Assembly (NCBI GenBank): GCA_019918135.1
Contig: WBZZ01001314.1
Span: 1-64,000 of the forward strand
Direction: 5' to 3'
Length of the DNA: 64,000 nt
Origin: Paulinella micropora
Lineage: Eukaryota; Cercozoa; Imbricatea; Euglyphida; Paulinellidae
The position numbers and the translations under genes were made by a program. How positions within the stretch are numbered: position 1 is the stretch's first letter; each line of letters starts with the position of its first letter. This document shows, piece after piece, positions 50,500 through 60,206 of this stretch. Below the pieces are notes generated by a model. That model was not told the DNA's origin. It saw only the letters and a program-made list of their open reading frames with translations, and did not search any database.

Positions 50500-51914
50500 T
50501 TGCTCAAAAGCGAAGCATCAGAGTCTTTGTCTGAGCTCGTCTTGGCATATAGCATGAGACTTGCCACTCCTCCTTTCTTCCCCTTGAAGGCATTTATGAT
50601 ATTTTGTCTGTCCTTCTTCTCCGTGTTTGTGACCACCACCGTAGTTGAGCCCGGGGGTGCAGGGGCTGGTGGGGCAGGAGCTGGTGGGGTCAAATATGTC
50701 GGAGGGTGTGCCTTTGCACCACTCACTTTTGCTTTCATTCTCTCCAGTCTCATCGTCTTCTCGAACTCCTCGTTCTCTTTCGCCTTTTCTTCTCAGGTAT
50801 CACCAGCTTTTGAGCATGAGTGATAAAGGCCACCAATTCAGAAGCAGATCTGAGAAAATTATATTTCTCCACATAATATTGGTCAACACCTGCTTTGTTG
50901 GCGACCGGTGGTGCGTTACTAAGTGATTTAAGGACAGAGTGATCCTTGGTAGGAATTCATCTCTTCCATGCCTCCTTGTGCAGTAACGCACCCATCAACA
51001 GTCAGATCTTGGTCAGAACTCTGTCGGTCTTCTCTAACTCATCAATCACAGGATGAGTTTCTCCTGCTGCCTTAATGCTTTTTTCCATCTCTGCCTTCCC
51101 CTCCTCCAAGGCCTTTATTTCCATGGTAAAAAAAATGAAATATGCCACTCGAGTTTTTCGAGCCCAGATTGGTCTTCATTTTTGTTACATCGACTGCCTC
51201 CTGACCAGTCGCGAGGAATCTGGCCGTTGCTCTTGGGTTTGTGTACTGGAGGTAACCCTCACATCGTGGGCCGTATGTACGTTCCCAAATCAGGGTTTGA
51301 GTGTACACCCCAAAGATAGCATCGAGTAATTCAAGGTGGGTGTGTGTGTCCCCAAACTTGATATGCTGTATCTTCTTTCTCTCTTCTGGATCAGAGACCA
51401 GTTTGCCGAGGAGCTGTGCTGTGTTTGATAATAGGATATAGACATCCTTTTTAGCACGACTTTTCTCTCTTCTTTGATCCTGAGGGATCCACACATAGGT
51501 GTCCTTCTCTACCCCCATCTTGTTATCAAACTCTTCTTTAGTGAGGTCATAGTGGTCTTGCACCCACTGTTGTTCCTCCACTGTGATCTCCTCTCCATCA
51601 CTATGAATCAAGTCGATCATTTTTCGTCCTCCTCCTCCCGTGTAGGCAGGTGGTAAGGGATTACCATATGCTCCTCCTCCTCCCGTCTCTTCTTGTTCAA
51701 ATCCTTCTTCATCTTCGTTTCCTCCATATCTTCCTTCATCATCCCAGCCCTCTTCTACTCCTCCTCCTACTCCTTCATCTCCTCCTCCTCCTTCATTCAA
51801 TCCTCCTCCTCCTCCTTCATTCAATCCTCTTCCTCCTCCTCCTCCTGCTTCTTCTTCTTCTCTTCTTTGATCTGCCTCCAAGAATTCACTCACTTCGGCG
51901 GTCTCTGTCGACAT
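50500..51914 (-). mobile_element. Unrecognised acidic, glycine-rich coding remnant (gag-like?)
   Basis: Minus-strand coding-like sequence beginning at an ATG (51,914-51,912). The N-terminal part is acidic with repeated NEGGGG blocks. A helical region without recognised domain follows, containing motifs such as TYVWIPQDQR and IWERTYGPRCEGYLQY. Further coding-like sequence, rich in Pro/Ala (PPAPAPPAPAPPG) and then Lys, runs to the array edge. There it passes straight into the microsatellite of copy D. The architecture and its neighbours suggest a retroelement gag, but I do not recognise the family; a host gene cut by the array is the alternative. It is not intact. Confidence 0.4.
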
Positions 51915-52792
51915 GATGTCGTAGTAGTAATTAACAGGAGGACAGTGTCAGCTCCTATGTTTGGTTTTTGTTCGTTTGTGTTCTGTTCCTCCTTCAGTCG
52001 ATTGACTAGTGAAGAGAGAAACTAATAGAGAGGGTAGGATAAGATTCCCTGTCCTCTATGAAACACTGTTTGTATGTTTGTTTTTGTTTGAGAAAAATAG
52101 TCTTTGAGACTTTCTTCGATTTCTTGTTCTCCTTACTCAGATTACTTTCTCCTCCTTCTTTTCTATATTGTATCTAGTATGAGGCACTTGGGCCTACACA
52201 CAGATAGTAATAGAGAAGCTAGAAAAGCTCTCCTTGAGAAGTCGACAGTCGGTCGGATAGGTTCTCAGACCTACCTTTAGAAAACGATCAGAGATTTGCA
52301 AAAATACTCTGACGTATGTGTAAGATAATGCAGATAAATGCACAAACTAGAAGGGTAAAGTGTTGTGCTCCTGTCCCTATGCTTGTTTGTGTTTTGTGTG
52401 TGTTCCTTCACTCTTCTGTCCACCTCCTTCTTCTTGGTCTCTGTGTGAGAACAGCAAGAACGACAGAGAGTTCGTATCTGATGTCTCCTTGTGAGCACAT
52501 AGATACTGATTGGGCTAGAGGGTACGAGACACCTGCTTGAGACCAATCAAATTATTTGTTTTGTGAAAGAGTTATGAGGGAGCTGTGTTGGAGTATTTGT
52601 TTTCGTCTGACGTCCCCGTGTGAGACAGGTCAGTGAAAATTCACTCTGTTGCCTGTGTGGCAAAGCAGAAAGAAATCACCCTAGTGATGTGGACTCCAAA
52701 TGTAATGCCGCCCCAACGATAGCTCGTAAAAAGTCGGTAATACAACCAAACACAGTCCTCAAAAGATGAGAATGATGTCTCGTTATATTAGC
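51915..52792. other. Non-coding stretch between two minus-strand remnants
   Basis: This is the 5' side of the remnant that begins at 51,914 and the 3' side of the gag relic beyond 52,793. It is AT-richer than its flanks, with no convincing gene. It could include an LTR or leader, but no terminal repeats were recognised. Confidence 0.4.
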
Positions 52793-54440
52793 TCAGTGAA
52801 GCCAAAAAGGAAAACGGCAATAGACCAGGAATAAAATGGCATCAGGTCCAATCCGGACAAATAATACTGAAAAACAAGCTGGTGCACCTGTCACCAGGAA
52901 AAGGTACTTTTTACCGGCTATCCGGGGGTGATGCCTACACCCCTCCGTGTTTTTGGGACGCATGTTGGCTGCCCGGTGGTAGTAACCATTATCCTTTCGC
53001 GTCCATCCCTTCGCCTTGATATTGGCCTCATTGAACTTCCTCAGTGCCGGGAGCTCCTCTGGCGGGAACATGTCCTCCAACCCTCCTAGCTGCCACATCC
53101 CGTGCCGTACCGCCTCTTTCAACTCCCAGTATGCCTCGTCTCTGTGTTGCTGCCTGCAAGTGTCTAAATTGTCGTGCCACATATTCATCCCGTGGCTCAC
53201 CTGGCAGTTTCCCTTAATTCCCAACCAGTGCATAGCGATAGCCGTGTAACATGAATCCTTGTCCCAGTTCCTGGACCGCAGTGCCCTTCTGGTATATTTC
53301 GGAAAACCCTCGATCAGCTCCGAGTCCGATGGGTACAGTGGCTGCCCTTTGAGTTCCGTATTCGGCAGAGGCCTGTTATGGAACTCTGCGTCGAACTTCA
53401 CCTTTTCCCCTCCTCGAGGCGCCCGATCTGCATGAAACACTTGCGGTGGTCGCCGCTCCTGTCGTCGCTCCTCGTATCCTCCATCCCCGTACCTCGAGCC
53501 CCGTGGTCTGTACCCCCCGTCATTCCTTGGCGCCCGATCTCCCCCTCACCCCCCCCCCCCTGCGTGAACTGTCGCGGTCGTCCGCCCCCCCGGAAGCCTC
53601 CGCTGCCTCCATAGTTGAACCTTGCATGTGGCCACTTCGCGGTCACCGTAATCACACGATCGATCAACGCCGGGTCTTCCTCATGTAATACCCAGCTGAC
53701 CGGATTGTAAGTGGTGTTCAACCCCTGCCATCGGGTTTTGCCCTCCGACTTGATATCCGCTAACGCTATCACCTGTGCCGCGATCTCCGAGACCACCGCT
53801 TTCGTCTCTTTATCCTTCCATATCCCCGCCAGAATCATTGGGTATATCTCCTTCTTCACCTGTCGTAAGGTGTGCGAGAATGTCTTTCCGTGTGGGCGAT
53901 GTGGGATCATCCGGTACTGTTCCTTGGCGTGATTGGATTTTGGGAAGGGCCAGCATCGGGCCTTCTGTACTTATGTCGACTCACATCCGGATATTTTGGA
54001 CGTTTTTGTCCAGTTTCCGGATTGGGGGTTGGGATTGGATATGAACGCTCATGTTGGGGCAGATGCATTGTGGCTGAACTTGATTCGTTTTCGACGAGGG
54101 GAAGTATCTCCTTTATTGGTATCGGGGGCGGGTCCGGCCGACACCGATGGCAGCGGAGAAGATGGAGATCGTGGACCTGAAGGCGGCGATGATGATGACA
54201 ATGATGATGCTGGTGGTGGAGACGACCTGGGCGGCTTGGAGGGTGCTGGCGAGGGACCGAGGTGGACGGATTCGACTGCTTCTACGGTGGTGCTGGCGCC
54301 TCTGGACACGTCTGAGGTGAGGTCGTCTAGTGTTGACGTGGAGCATGAGGAAGGGGACCCTGATGCGGCGGTTGCTGACGATCCGGGGGGGGGAAGGGCA
54401 GACGCACCACAGAACGCAAGGCCACGGCTGCAAATATGTA
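52793..54440 (-). mobile_element. Gag relic related to the plus-strand relic of the array
   Basis: This is a minus-strand fossil. Parts from its 5' side: a serine/proline-rich N-terminal region (about 54,050-54,440); a gag core followed by a Gly/Arg-rich section (about 53,400-53,910); and a Cys/His region with DTCRQQHRDE and MFPPEELPALRKFNEA (about 52,930-53,250). The Cys/His region parallels NSCQYQHP and FLPPGQDP in the array relic, with similar spacing and a following EA..KA pattern, so the two belong to one family. No polymerase is seen. It is broken, with several interruptions. Confidence 0.6.
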
Positions 54441-54968
54441 CCTTCCGGATTGGGGCCGGCACCGCCCTACTCCGTTCCCCTCCTCCCCCCCCCCCTTTTT
54501 CTTGCGAAGCACACGGGGGGGGGGGGGAGCGGAGTGGGGGTGCGGGGGGGGGGGGGGCAAACGGAGTAGGGGTGGGCAAACGGAGTAGGGGTGTGCAAAC
54601 GGAGTAGGGGTGGGGAAACGGAGTAGGTGGGGAAAGGAGTAGGGGTGGGGAAACGGAGTAGGGGAGGCGACCGGGAGGGGGGAAGGCAAGCAAGGGCGAC
54701 GACGTCGGGGGGCAAAAAAAAAGAAAGCAAGTGGTACACACCTTCTTTTTTTGGGGGGGGAGGGATTTTTCTTTTTGTTTGGCCCCGTAGTTTCTTTGCT
54801 GGTATTCTCAAAAGCAAACCCCTTTCTCACCGCAATCCCCACCCGCACCTCTTTTTTTCTCCCCCACCCGCACCTCTTTTCCCTTCCACCCGCACCTCTT
54901 TTTCCCTTCCCCCCGTTTTCTTTTCTCTGGTTTTGCTTCTCCTCTCCTAATTCGCGGCCCTCCCCCCC
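54441..54968. promoter_or_regulatory. G-run and minisatellite leader upstream of the large gene
   Basis: This segment contains long G or C runs (for example about 54,515-54,557). A 19-bp minisatellite GCAAACGGAGTAGGGGTGG is repeated at about 54,557-54,665. A polypyrimidine stretch follows, with three copies of CCACCCGCACCTCTTTT (about 54,838-54,912), ending CCCTCCCCCCC directly before the ATG. The promoter and 5' leader of the downstream gene must lie here unless the gene has an upstream exon. No TATA box was identified. The G runs could form G-quadruplexes. Confidence 0.5.
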
Positions 54969-57900
54969 ATGCTACTAGCGCTGGCCGTGCTGGCGACTGT
55001 TTGCCGAGCCCTGAACGTAGTGTCGAGCTACCGCAGTTCGGAGGGCGGGGATTCCACGTTGCTCGAGCTTTCTTTCGACCAGGATGACCTGCCTTCCAGC
55101 CAGGCTGAGGGCGTCTTACAGTTTCAGGTCGAAGGGGCGGCCATCGGCGCGGGGCTGCGCGGCCTCCTGCAGGGGACCCTAACCGTGGCACCGCCCGAGT
55201 CAGTCGTAGAACGCAACCTGCTGGGTTACGTGCCGGAGGGCTCGAACACACGCACCTTCAGCGTGTGCAACCAGTTGCAGAACGAGGCGCAGCTGGCGGG
55301 CGCGAGCGAACGGGAGTCAGCGCTGGCGGATTACTCGCTGCAGGCCCTCCAGGAACAGGCCGAGCAAAACGGCGGGCGGCGCCGCCGGTTGCAACAGGTG
55401 TCGGACGGCGTGCAGGCCTGCCCCGACGGAGACGCGGAATGCAAGGAGCTCAACGCCGACTTCCCCGGTCGTTACGTGTGTTACGCGTACAACCTCATGT
55501 CCAAGGAGCTGTTCAGGTTCTGCATAGACAGCAGGATGTGCCTGCAAGGCGCCTCGGACACGAATTGCATGCTGGGCATCGCCAACTGCACCGCCACGGC
55601 CAAGCGTGCCCTGTACAGCGGCGCGCCCCTGAGCTGCGCCAAAGCGTGCGACGTCGGCCAGTACTGTGCGGCGCCCAGCGGCGGCACGGCGTCGTCGCCG
55701 GGCGTTTGCCTCAACATTACGAGCACGATTGGCGCTCCTCACGTCGGGGATACGTCCGGCACGGGCAACTGCTACGACGAGAGAATCACGGAGGCCATCT
55801 CGGACAAGGCCCAGCAAAACTTTACACGCGCGTTCAGCAGCGGCTTCAAGGGGCTGAGCGACCTGCAGGCCACGCTGGACAAGACGGCGGAGATCTACGA
55901 CAGCGCGCTCCAGAATCTCTCAAATGTAGGCAAGCAGCAGAACAAGACGCTGCAGCGGCTGCTGCTGAACATCCACACGCTGAACACCCAGAAGCAGCAA
56001 GTAAATGTCACGTCGCAGGACTTTCTGCTCCTGAACGAGAAGATCAATGCGTTCGTACGCCACGAAAGTTCCATGCTCGAAGACTTCAACAGGACCACCA
56101 ACGCGGCGTTCCTGGACCTGCAGACGTTCGAGGGGTCCATGAACGAGGAAACCAACGCCGTGAAGGCGTTGTTCTTGGCGCTCCTGGCGCAGAGCAGGGT
56201 GCAGAGCACGCTGATGGGCGAGTTTACCGTGGACCTGGCGGGGCTGCTCGACATGGCCCGCGCCACGCTGGCCGAGGTGCGCGAACTGCAGACGTCGGAG
56301 CGTTCGCGCCGCGCGCTCGCGGCCATGCTGTTCGCCTATGCCGAGCAGGCCGCGGAGCGGTCCAACACGCACTTGCTAGCGGAGGGCGGCGTGCCGCCGC
56401 TGGGCTTCGCCCGCGTGAACGACCCGAGCGACCCGTACTGGTTCCGCTTCACGGTGGTGATCCAGTTCGAGCAGGACACTCTGCTTTCAGATTTTCTACA
56501 GGCCGCCACAATAGATGACCTGTACAACTGGGCGCTGCAGGACCCGGAGGTCCGCTGGAACTACGAGACCTACACACCAACGACCGAGGACCTGAACCCT
56601 TCCTGGCTGCTGTCGGGCGAGCCGCTGACGATCGCCGAATACTGGAACAAGACCCTCGGCAACCAGGCCGACGAGGCCGGGAAATTGGCGCGCTACGCGA
56701 ACAAGCTCAACGGACAGCACGCAGTGAACTCGGGCATGGGCCGCGTCCGCTGGTTGTTGCTCAACACCGTGCGCTTCTTCTGCGACCCGCAGTTCCTGCT
56801 CGAGCAGAGCGACAACTGGTTCACGTTCAGGGACATCATGGGGCTGCTCGGGCCCCCCGGCTGCGAGCCGCCCGCGCTCGGCACAGACGCGCCGCGCCCG
56901 GACAACGCCTGCCACTGCTGGCTGGAAGTAGTTCGGTCGCGCTGCCTGCGCAAAGCCAACACCCCGCCGTGGACCCCCGCGGCGGAGGAGGCCGCGGTGG
57001 AGCCAACCACGGCCATGTGCGGGTCCGCCGTGGGCACGGACCTGACCAATGATTTCTACGGCGGCTGGCTGCCGCGCGGCGCGCGCAGAGAGACGGTCAC
57101 GTCTGAGCAGGAGCTCAGCGAGCTGCTGCGCGTGTGGTGCGCCGCGGCCGTGAAGAGCGCGCCCGACGGCCGTATTTTTTTCAACAGCAACCTGCTGGAG
57201 CTGGCGCTGCAGCTGGAGCCGGACGCAGTCCCGCGGCTGGGGCCCTGGCAGACCGTGCGGCAGCCGTCGAACGAGGTGTACAAGTACTGCTCCACGCACT
57301 GGGCCGACATCGAGCCCCAGTCGGCGCTGCTGCGGCGGCGCTCGAACACGACCAACGCCGCCACGCTGCCGTACGTATTCTTCTACTCGGCGCAGCAGGC
57401 GACACGATTCTTACGCCAGCGCGAGATGACGCAGGTGCTGATCGACGTGGCGGGTGACCTGCCCGACGACGTGGACATGTCGCCGCGGCCGTTCTTTACC
57501 CGTGCGCCCGCGAGGCTGCGCGCCCCGCAGGTCCCGCCCGCGCTCGGCGACAGCGCGTGGACCGTGCCGCCCGACGTGGCCAACTGCAACACGCTGACGG
57601 CCGGCTTCAGCACGGCCAGGCTCCTGCCGCTGTGGCAGCTCAGGCACGTGGAGACGCGCCAGAGATTTACGTTGCAGCTGAAAAATTTGGACTCGGGCGT
57701 GACCTTTACGCAGAATCTGAGCGTGCTGGTGCCGCACCAGCTGCCGGCCGAGTCGGTGCTGGTGCTGGGCTACCTGTCGTGCCTGCACCACTGGTGCGGG
57801 CTCCGCGACAACTACAGCTACGTGTACGACGTGCTGCCCGAGGAGGTCAGCGGCCACCCGAACCAGGCGCTGCGCTACACCGACTACGTCATGTTCTTCC

Positions 57901-59966
57901 CCGAGGACGAGCGCGGCGCCGTCGAGCAGAACAGGCACTTGCTGTTCCCGCTCGGCTGCACTACCGCCGGCGACGACGGCTGTGCTGCTGCCGCTGCTGT
58001 GGGCGACTGCGTGCCGCACCACCTGAGCAACCGCGCGACCGTGCAGGGCGAAACGCAGGCCGAGTTCTGGAAGCGCCAGCACCTGAGCGCGCGCCTGGAC
58101 CCCACGCGCCTGGGCCGCTCGCCCGTGGACTCGCGCAAGCGCTTGCTGAACGGGGTGCCGTGGCAGCGCAGGCGCTGCGAACAGAACGGCGCGCCCGAGG
58201 GCCCGCTGTGCCGGCTGCTGCGCACGCACTGGTGGCCGTCGTTGAACTTTCTCGGCGGCGAGACGCTCGACAACGTGGGCTGCGCGGACGGGCGCTTCCC
58301 GCTGCGGCCGCTCAACTGGTCGTCGCGCCTGAGCTTCGACGTGCCGGGCACCAGCTTCGCGCGCCGCGACGAGGTCGCGACCTGGTGCCCGATCGACGGC
58401 AGTGCACAAATCGAACCCCGTTCGCCCGTGGGCCGCGAGCCCGGGCTGCGGCTGCGCTTCCGCCAGGGGCTGGACGCGGGCGCCGGCGCGGCGAGACCGA
58501 TGCGGCCGCAGGTGTGGCGCGACAACAACCACACGCTGCTGGCCCAGTCCGACCTGGCGTACCCGACCGCGCAGGGCCTGTACTTCGTCGACGTGCCGGG
58601 CACCGACAACCCGGCGGCCGCGGCGGCGCTCGCGAACGGGACGAGCGGGCTGTGGCTGCGCGTCGTCGTTGGCACGCAAATGTCGGGTGAGCCGGCCCTG
58701 GAGTGCCTGTCGCTGTCGCTCGACATTTCGGGCGGCGCCCAGAATGTCGAGAGCTTCTTTGCGACAGCAGCCGGCGGCGCGGGCGGCGTGGCCCAGGACA
58801 CGATCGAGCACATGTGGCTCCAGATGCAGACGGGCGCGGCCGGCACCGGCACGGTCGCGGCCCTGGTAGCGGCTATGACCGCCGCCGCGACGTCGAACCT
58901 GTTGCAGGACGTAATCAAGGCCGGCAACGCCACGGTCCTGGCGGGCCTGCTGAATGGCTGGGAGCAAGAGCTCGCGGCCCTGCGGGCTGTGCTAATGTCC
59001 TCGTTCGCCCAGAACGAAGAGTACCTGCGGCAATCGGGCGCGAATGCCAACGCGCTCACCCGGCAGCTGGAGGCCACCCTCAACCAGACCAAGTCGGTGC
59101 TGTCGAACTTCGACAAGGACCTGGAGGCGGCGCGGCGGGAAATAGGCAAGATTAACGTGAGTGACGAGGCGCTGCAGAACGCCAGCGCCAGATGGGGCCA
59201 CTGGTCCGACGAGGTCCATGATCTCGGGGCCTCGTTGGCCAACGCCGGGCTGTTCCAGTCGGTCGTGAGCGGCTACGTGCGCTCGACCGTGCCGAGCGAG
59301 TACGTCATAGACGAGATTATACGAGTGCCCGTCGTGAAGTTCCCGGACGACCGCTGCTCTGTTTGGCGCACTGTGGTGCGGGCGTTTTCTGCGTCGCGCT
59401 GGGACGCGTTCAAGAACGGTGCCTCCAATTTCTTCCAGGACGTAGGCAAATGGATTGAGAAGGCGGTCGACTGCGCGGCCGACATCGCGACCAAGCTGGA
59501 CTTCGACTGCGTAGCACCCGGCGCTCCCGACTGCAAGCTTACCCGGCCCAAGATCCTGGGCGGGTTCTGTTACAAAGAAAACCAGTTGTTTCACACCTGC
59601 CGCGGCGATTACGTGCACACCGACGGCTCCAAGGACGTGCCCGTCGTGTGCGACCTGAAACGCGCGGCCTGGATGACCAAGTACATCGTGCGCTACGCCT
59701 TAGTGGTCTTGGTGTTCTTTGTAATACCACTCGGCACCATTGGCTTGCTCTTTTATGCTAGCTGGTGGCTGAGGCGCAAGTGCCAAGAAGAACGTTTGGC
59801 TAGGCGCCAAATTAGCCACTTCGATAGGCTTGAAAAAGAAGCAGCAAAAGCTACAGAAAAAGAATCGCTCCTGCCAAACGGCGAGAAAGAAACTTCCGGA
59901 AGTAGTCGGCCGAAACCCTCTCGGCTAGCGGGAGGATGGAAGAAGGGTTTCCAAAAGAAAAAATAG
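54969..59966 (+). CDS. Large coiled-coil, N-glycosylated single-pass membrane protein (1,665 residues)
   Basis: I do not recognise the family. The frame is intact with strongly GC-biased codons. Residues 1-16 form a signal peptide (MLLALAVLATVCRA). Residues 100-270 are cysteine-rich, residues 280-440 form a long coiled coil, and a second coiled coil lies near 1,320-1,430. A cysteine-rich juxtamembrane region (about 1,460-1,565) precedes one transmembrane helix (about 1,572-1,598, VVLVFFVIPLGTIGLLFYA) and a basic tail of about 65 residues. At least eighteen N-X-S/T sequons lie in the predicted outer part. Arginine clusters near 137-140 and 445-448 could be processing sites. The tail has an acidic dileucine signal (EKESLL), as in sorted endosomal or plasma-membrane proteins. 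It reads as a type I surface glycoprotein: a cell-surface or adhesion protein, or the envelope protein of an integrated large DNA virus. If the latter, it looks whole. The ATG is the first in frame and sits at the start of the signal peptide. Confidence 0.88.
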   Translation: MLLALAVLATVCRALNVVSSYRSSEGGDSTLLELSFDQDDLPSSQAEGVLQFQVEGAAIGAGLRGLLQGTLTVAPPESVVERNLLGYVPEGSNTRTFSVCNQLQNEAQLAGASERESALADYSLQALQEQAEQNGGRRRRLQQVSDGVQACPDGDAECKELNADFPGRYVCYAYNLMSKELFRFCIDSRMCLQGASDTNCMLGIANCTATAKRALYSGAPLSCAKACDVGQYCAAPSGGTASSPGVCLNITSTIGAPHVGDTSGTGNCYDERITEAISDKAQQNFTRAFSSGFKGLSDLQATLDKTAEIYDSALQNLSNVGKQQNKTLQRLLLNIHTLNTQKQQVNVTSQDFLLLNEKINAFVRHESSMLEDFNRTTNAAFLDLQTFEGSMNEETNAVKALFLALLAQSRVQSTLMGEFTVDLAGLLDMARATLAEVRELQTSERSRRALAAMLFAYAEQAAERSNTHLLAEGGVPPLGFARVNDPSDPYWFRFTVVIQFEQDTLLSDFLQAATIDDLYNWALQDPEVRWNYETYTPTTEDLNPSWLLSGEPLTIAEYWNKTLGNQADEAGKLARYANKLNGQHAVNSGMGRVRWLLLNTVRFFCDPQFLLEQSDNWFTFRDIMGLLGPPGCEPPALGTDAPRPDNACHCWLEVVRSRCLRKANTPPWTPAAEEAAVEPTTAMCGSAVGTDLTNDFYGGWLPRGARRETVTSEQELSELLRVWCAAAVKSAPDGRIFFNSNLLELALQLEPDAVPRLGPWQTVRQPSNEVYKYCSTHWADIEPQSALLRRRSNTTNAATLPYVFFYSAQQATRFLRQREMTQVLIDVAGDLPDDVDMSPRPFFTRAPARLRAPQVPPALGDSAWTVPPDVANCNTLTAGFSTARLLPLWQLRHVETRQRFTLQLKNLDSGVTFTQNLSVLVPHQLPAESVLVLGYLSCLHHWCGLRDNYSYVYDVLPEEVSGHPNQALRYTDYVMFFPEDERGAVEQNRHLLFPLGCTTAGDDGCAAAAAVGDCVPHHLSNRATVQGETQAEFWKRQHLSARLDPTRLGRSPVDSRKRLLNGVPWQRRRCEQNGAPEGPLCRLLRTHWWPSLNFLGGETLDNVGCADGRFPLRPLNWSSRLSFDVPGTSFARRDEVATWCPIDGSAQIEPRSPVGREPGLRLRFRQGLDAGAGAARPMRPQVWRDNNHTLLAQSDLAYPTAQGLYFVDVPGTDNPAAAAALANGTSGLWLRVVVGTQMSGEPALECLSLSLDISGGAQNVESFFATAAGGAGGVAQDTIEHMWLQMQTGAAGTGTVAALVAAMTAAATSNLLQDVIKAGNATVLAGLLNGWEQELAALRAVLMSSFAQNEEYLRQSGANANALTRQLEATLNQTKSVLSNFDKDLEAARREIGKINVSDEALQNASARWGHWSDEVHDLGASLANAGLFQSVVSGYVRSTVPSEYVIDEIIRVPVVKFPDDRCSVWRTVVRAFSASRWDAFKNGASNFFQDVGKWIEKAVDCAADIATKLDFDCVAPGAPDCKLTRPKILGGFCYKENQLFHTCRGDYVHTDGSKDVPVVCDLKRAAWMTKYIVRYALVVLVFFVIPLGTIGLLFYASWWLRRKCQEERLARRQISHFDRLEKEAAKATEKESLLPNGEKETSGSSRPKPSRLAGGWKKGFQKKK

Positions 59967-60206
59967 AGCGCTCCTAGATTCTTTCTCACTTCCGAGACCA
60001 AAAGAGAACGACAGAAGAAGAATTACAAAGAAAAACTTTTTTGTTTTAATTAAAAACGTGCCTGCCCTTCGTAGACCCCCCCCCCGGCCTCCTGTATCTT
60101 TTTTTTACAGAGGGGGAGGGGGTGGCTTTTCTCTGACGAAAACATCAAGAAAAAAAAACCAAAGCGGAACAGGAAATAGTCCGGACACAAAATACTACTA
60201 CCAAGA
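59967..60206. terminator. Short intergenic region with hairpin between convergent genes
   Basis: After the stop codon there is an A/T-rich stretch (TTTTGTTTTAATTAAAAACG, about 60,039-60,058). An imperfect GC-rich hairpin follows: C-rich arm about 60,076-60,096 ending CTGTA, T-rich loop, then TACAG and a G-rich arm to about 60,122. It lies between the ends of two convergent reading frames, so it could serve 3'-end formation for both. No canonical AATAAA was noticed. Confidence 0.35.

Noticed and set aside
51650-52025. Plus-strand Leu/Ser-rich frames suggesting a membrane protein
   Set aside because: They are antisense to the acidic, Gly-rich N-terminal part of the minus-strand remnant; CCTCCT repeats produce the apparent hydrophobic sequence.
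53933-54607. Plus-strand frame of about 224 residues with Asp/Gly-rich sequence
   Set aside because: It lies antisense to the Ser/Pro-rich start of the minus-strand gag relic, and its composition is the complement of that low-complexity sequence.
55265-59618. Long alternative frames on both strands within the large gene, for example a 518-residue minus-strand frame at 57,411-58,967
   Set aside because: They are shadows of a GC-biased coding frame. Their composition is Arg/Ala/Pro-heavy and they lack the ordered features of the 1,665-residue frame.
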